From: RFSX01 sp964591455
GTDB taxonomy: Bacteria > Bacteroidota > Bacteroidia > Chitinophagales > Saprospiraceae
Direction: 5' to 3'
DNA length: 64,000 nucleotides
Assembly (NCBI GenBank): GCA_964591455.1
Contig: CAZQDZ010000014.1
Coordinates: forward strand, 1-64,000
Below, piece after piece: positions 61,701 to 64,000 of this stretch (the stretch's first letter is position 1; each line of letters begins with the position of its first letter). Position numbers and translations under genes: made by a program. The notes beneath the pieces are model-generated. The model did no database searches. It was given only the letters and a program-made list of their open reading frames with translations, and had not been told where the DNA came from.

Positions 61701-64000
61701 GTGGTGTTGTGACCGACATAGACGGTAACATCTACCTGGCTTATCAAGATACGCCTGGCTCTGAGGGAGAGACCTCACTGTTGGTCAAGTACGATTCTGC
61801 TGGAACAACAGAGCTTTCTAGGTCTCTAGAGGATTCTGTCTTCGATGGAACGGGGCACAGAAAAATCATAGGACTCGTCTATAGTGAGGATAATCATATG
61901 ATCTACGCTTCTACGGAGAGTGCCAATGAACCCTGTATAACAGCTTTTGACCCAGAAGATTTGACCCAGGGGTTTGATGCAGTGCCACCTACTCCTGGCG
62001 GGAATAATGCTAAAGGCATCGCCATACTCAAGGAATGTTGTCCAGGAAGAAGAGAGCAGGTGATAGACACCACGCTATGTGTTACATCTGCAGGAACCAA
62101 AATATTTTTGCAAGATGTCCTGAGTTGTGAGGGGACCATAAGTGAGGGCGAATGGGAAGAAGCAGAGGATAATTCTGGTATGACTTTCAATCCTTGTGAC
62201 AATTCCATAACGATAGATGTACTTGATGGATGTGGCAGTTTTACTTTTGAATCAGATGGCATAGGAAGCAATCTAGAATGTGGTGCTTTCGTCATTACAA
62301 CGAATGTCTGTGTCATCCCAGGCCATGATGTACAGGCAGAGACGACGGCAGCTGACTGCTATGACCCTAACAACTTGGGATCTATTACGCTTACCGTGTC
62401 TGGCGGCACAGCTCCATTTACTTATGACTGGGCTGATGATCAATATGATGGCCTCAGTTCAATTACAGGACTCCAAGGTGGGACCTATCCCGTTACGGTT
62501 TCCTCTTCTACAGGCTGCACCAAAGAATTAGCACCGACAGTCGAAAGTGATTGTGGTCCAGACCCTTGCACAGAGGGTCTAGGCGGACGTGTATTTGGAG
62601 ATGTAGATGCGGATGGTCGTAACGAAGAAGGGGAGACAGGTCCAGGCGGTGTCAAGGTTCAGGTTTTTGGTTGTAATGATTTGGAAGAAAGTTATCTCAT
62701 AGAAACGACGTTTACAGATCTCAATGGAGATTATTATTTTTCTGACCCGACTATCGTCTCAGGAAATCCGTATAGGATAGAGTTTACAGAGTTGCCAGAA
62801 GGATATGTGTCGTCCTTGGCGGGTGCAGATAATCTGACCAATACAAGATTTGTAGATGAAATATCTTGCAACATTCATTTCGGTGTAATCAATGAGGCAG
62901 CCTTTTGTGGCGGAAATCCTATGATGGTGACTCCATGCTATGTATCTAGCCCGTCAGCTAATGAAGATGTGCTTATTAGATTTTCTTATAATAATGAAGG
63001 CACGGCTGATCTAGATAAAACGACAATTGCCGAATCTCAAATGACAGGCTCTCTGTGGGGAGTAGCTTATGCTAAAAAGACAAAATCTATTTATACCTCC
63101 GCTGTTCTTAAAGGACATATACCATTGGGCCCAAGCGGTCTGGATGCTATTTATTTGGTTGATCCATTTGCTGATGCTGCAAATGCAACACCGTGGTTGG
63201 AATTGACAGATGATATGAATATTGCTGTGAGTTCTGTGACAGCGGATCCACAATATTTAGATAATACAGCAAGAAGCTTGAACGAGTTAGTGCAAAATGA
63301 TGCTGTTGCTTTTCAAGATGTAGGAAAAGTTGGCATTGGTGACATAGAGCTGAGCGAAGATGAAGAAACTTTATATGTCGTAAATCTTTATGACAAAACT
63401 ATATACGCTATCAGTACCATGACTAAAGAACTGCTAGGCACGTATCCTATTCCAGATCCAGGCTGTGTGCAGGGCGAAGCGCGACCATGGGCCTTGGCAG
63501 AACGCAACGGAATCATCTATGTCGGTGTTACCTGCGATGGAGCGGCGTCAGGTAATCCAAGTGATTTCACAGATAATTCTGGTGTAGAGAATCTGCGTGC
63601 AACCGTGTATCAGCTAGAGGCAGAATCGTTTGTCGAAGTACTGAATTTTCCTTTGGATTATCCAAGAGAAGAGCCTTTTACCTATTCTGATGGCTGTAAT
63701 CAAATAGACAGATGGAAGCCATGGCTCAGTGTTATGCCTGCCACTTGTGCCGATGGTAATATAGGGTACCCTACACCGTTATTGACGGATATCGAATTCG
63801 CTGCTAATGGCGATATGATACTGGGTTTTACTGATAGAACGGGCTTTCAGTTTGGTTATGCCAACTACGGACCAGCAGGCACTGAGATCAGATCTGGATA
63901 TTCTGGAGGTGATATTCTAAAAGCCTGTTACACAGGTACATCTTGGCAAATAGAGAATGTGGCCTCTGGATGTGCCAGCGAAGGTCTCGCGATCCATGCT
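58721..64000 (+). CDS. Giant SdrD-B / SprB-type secreted protein, 3' end outside the window
   Basis: The frame is open for 1760 codons from the ATG at 58721 to the window edge. Signal peptide: MKYTALVFAMSSIALFVSG. Parts in order: an SdrD_B-type domain (58880-59190, GVIKGRVFNDANFDGLLGKKE), a propeller-like module (59230-60610, TPCYIGG to GYQLYN with SLWGVAYNRQDGKVYTSA), a second SdrD_B (60690-61110, GTHIWNDADMDGIQDSDESA), an NHL/SMP-like stretch (61130-62040), a SprB-like repeat (62320-62520, GGTAPFTYDW), a third SdrD_B (62575-62880, GGRVFGDVDADGRNEEGE), and a second copy of the propeller module (from 62926). The module with GKIGLGGIKISDDGSTLY is a known companion of SdrD_B domains. A surface fibre or adhesin is likely; a T9SS tail is expected beyond the window. 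Confidence 0.85.
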   Translation, partial: MKYTALVFAMSSIALFVSGNKQSQIKSDSLQLLVKNLHAEDVGQNIHTKLASPPVPGVIKGRVFNDANFDGLLGKKEVGVAKLGVNVYDAKNTLVAKASTNEKGSWMAEGLNDALKYRVELVVPANLASRVKSTPRTIEAGAKIQFAQPNTTDVNFGVYDPSQFIETNPRLITPCYIGGNSSGAEDALVQWRYNDIGEGADNKLTSAEASQVGSLWGVAYNRQDGKVYTSAVLKRHVGLHESDAGGGLDAIYINDPYSSKPNSELWLELQDDLRIPVGSIPNNTERGLDVVPNYDVEAFAAAGKIGLGGIKISDDGSTLYAMNLNDKTVYAIDIESKSLVDSYAIPDPGCVDGTFRPWGLGIRDGVLYAGAVCDGSNLVGSPPDLFNITARQVLSAHVFKLEAGTFSSVLSFPLDYLKEPPFTYGGNCRSVTGWYGWIDEWPNPCEANNIGYPQPILSDIDWDDQGDMILGFMDRSGLQIGSSNYGLTGETIHSVYNGGDILHACNDGSDNWVIENPATCSNANGGAIGGTNNTYLDFILPSNPDYPNAGEFFVGDFFHDAGDLVSPGWLPGHAELSLGALAVLPGAGEVVVTAYDPLTAAGGLFNRGGVIKLSTTAGIRTAQGYQLYNSETDDNLTFGKGTGLGDLEIITGRPQSFVGTHIWNDADMDGIQDSDESALEGVTVSVYREDVLIATDVTDSKGFTDFASATATPEATWVGTGEDEALNSGVEYTFRIASDQSALANYGLTIQNAEDDNVDQLDSDAIEMDSELVIPFQIEEAGTVQYDFGIGLIDEVVDEEEDDSCVCREAIYLNEPAGNVHKYYINPDNTLTEVGSPWYGGNEMPSPHGLAIDINGNPIIGEDFRSSDLRKFKSNGEIFPESEFKISTTGQFNLASNGGSVFTNERTTASNINEYDLCTGELVGSVSFCEDINNGRDWGYYRDPRTGIHYATIGFDSGTTNYLWIFTDADFENDVCISAVNDSENGTLLPGDLRGVVTDIDGNIYLAYQDTPGSEGETSLLVKYDSAGTTELSRSLEDSVFDGTGHRKIIGLVYSEDNHMIYASTESANEPCITAFDPEDLTQGFDAVPPTPGGNNAKGIAILKECCPGRREQVIDTTLCVTSAGTKIFLQDVLSCEGTISEGEWEEAEDNSGMTFNPCDNSITIDVLDGCGSFTFESDGIGSNLECGAFVITTNVCVIPGHDVQAETTAADCYDPNNLGSITLTVSGGTAPFTYDWADDQYDGLSSITGLQGGTYPVTVSSSTGCTKELAPTVESDCGPDPCTEGLGGRVFGDVDADGRNEEGETGPGGVKVQVFGCNDLEESYLIETTFTDLNGDYYFSDPTIVSGNPYRIEFTELPEGYVSSLAGADNLTNTRFVDEISCNIHFGVINEAAFCGGNPMMVTPCYVSSPSANEDVLIRFSYNNEGTADLDKTTIAESQMTGSLWGVAYAKKTKSIYTSAVLKGHIPLGPSGLDAIYLVDPFADAANATPWLELTDDMNIAVSSVTADPQYLDNTARSLNELVQNDAVAFQDVGKVGIGDIELSEDEETLYVVNLYDKTIYAISTMTKELLGTYPIPDPGCVQGEARPWALAERNGIIYVGVTCDGAASGNPSDFTDNSGVENLRATVYQLEAESFVEVLNFPLDYPREEPFTYSDGCNQIDRWKPWLSVMPATCADGNIGYPTPLLTDIEFAANGDMILGFTDRTGFQFGYANYGPAGTEIRSGYSGGDILKACYTGTSWQIENVASGCASEGLAIHA

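Overview
The window looks like a chromosomal segment of a free-living member of the Bacteroidota, most probably of the Saprospiria (Lewinella/Haliscomenobacter/Portibacter-like). This is an inference from gene content: type IX secretion (T9SS) C-terminal sorting domains, an S46 dipeptidyl-peptidase, a fused alpha/beta 2-oxoacid dehydrogenase E1, a GH3-family protein, a bifunctional FtcD, and giant secreted proteins with HYR-like, dockerin and cohesin-like parts. The DNA is AT-rich, ribosome binding sites are weak, and a few upstream regions carry TAnnTTTG boxes typical of the phylum.

Region by region. 1-12.4 kb: a probable outer-membrane protein, an S41 protease, a sugar N-acetyltransferase, an SRAP/HMCES-type protein, a LexA-like XRE-S24 regulator with a candidate operator, a TIGR02206-like membrane protein, a DPP11-like S46 peptidase, an M28 lipoprotein, CysS, an EEP hydrolase and a rhomboid protease. 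12.4-15.1 kb: a T9SS cargo gene bracketed by two copies of a degenerate intergenic repeat. 15.1-29.7 kb: GH3 protein, MscS channel, a small ORF with a suspicious amber codon, RecO, fused E1, cysteine-synthase-like enzyme, DUF1801 protein, FtcD, a secreted protein of unknown function, GyrB and a Crp/Fnr regulator. 29.7-31.3 kb: a graveyard holding broken remains of a DUF6088 (AbiEi-like) gene, an AbiEii-like gene split into opposite orientations, and a frameshifted RhuM gene. 31.4-44.7 kb: SahH, a DM13 lipoprotein, a T9SS cargo protein, a tail-specific protease, an OmpA protein, UvrB, a SnoaL-like protein, a 50-residue basic ORF and an MsbA-like ABC exporter.

44.7-64 kb is the most striking part. 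Three consecutive co-oriented paralogues of about 1350-1470 residues share one layout: signal peptide, Cys-rich N-terminal domain, HYR-like domains, type I dockerin-like pair, cohesin-like beta domain and T9SS tail. They are followed by a huge SdrD-B/SprB-type protein that is still open at the window end and carries a duplicated beta-propeller-like module. An identical dyad (AACATATTA-N10-TAATATGTT) lies upstream of the third paralogue and of the SdrD-type gene, with a weaker version upstream of the first. Together they could be a locus for secreted, calcium-stabilised, possibly self-associating cell-surface fibres. That function is inference.

I saw no tRNA, rRNA, CRISPR array, complete insertion sequence or prophage.
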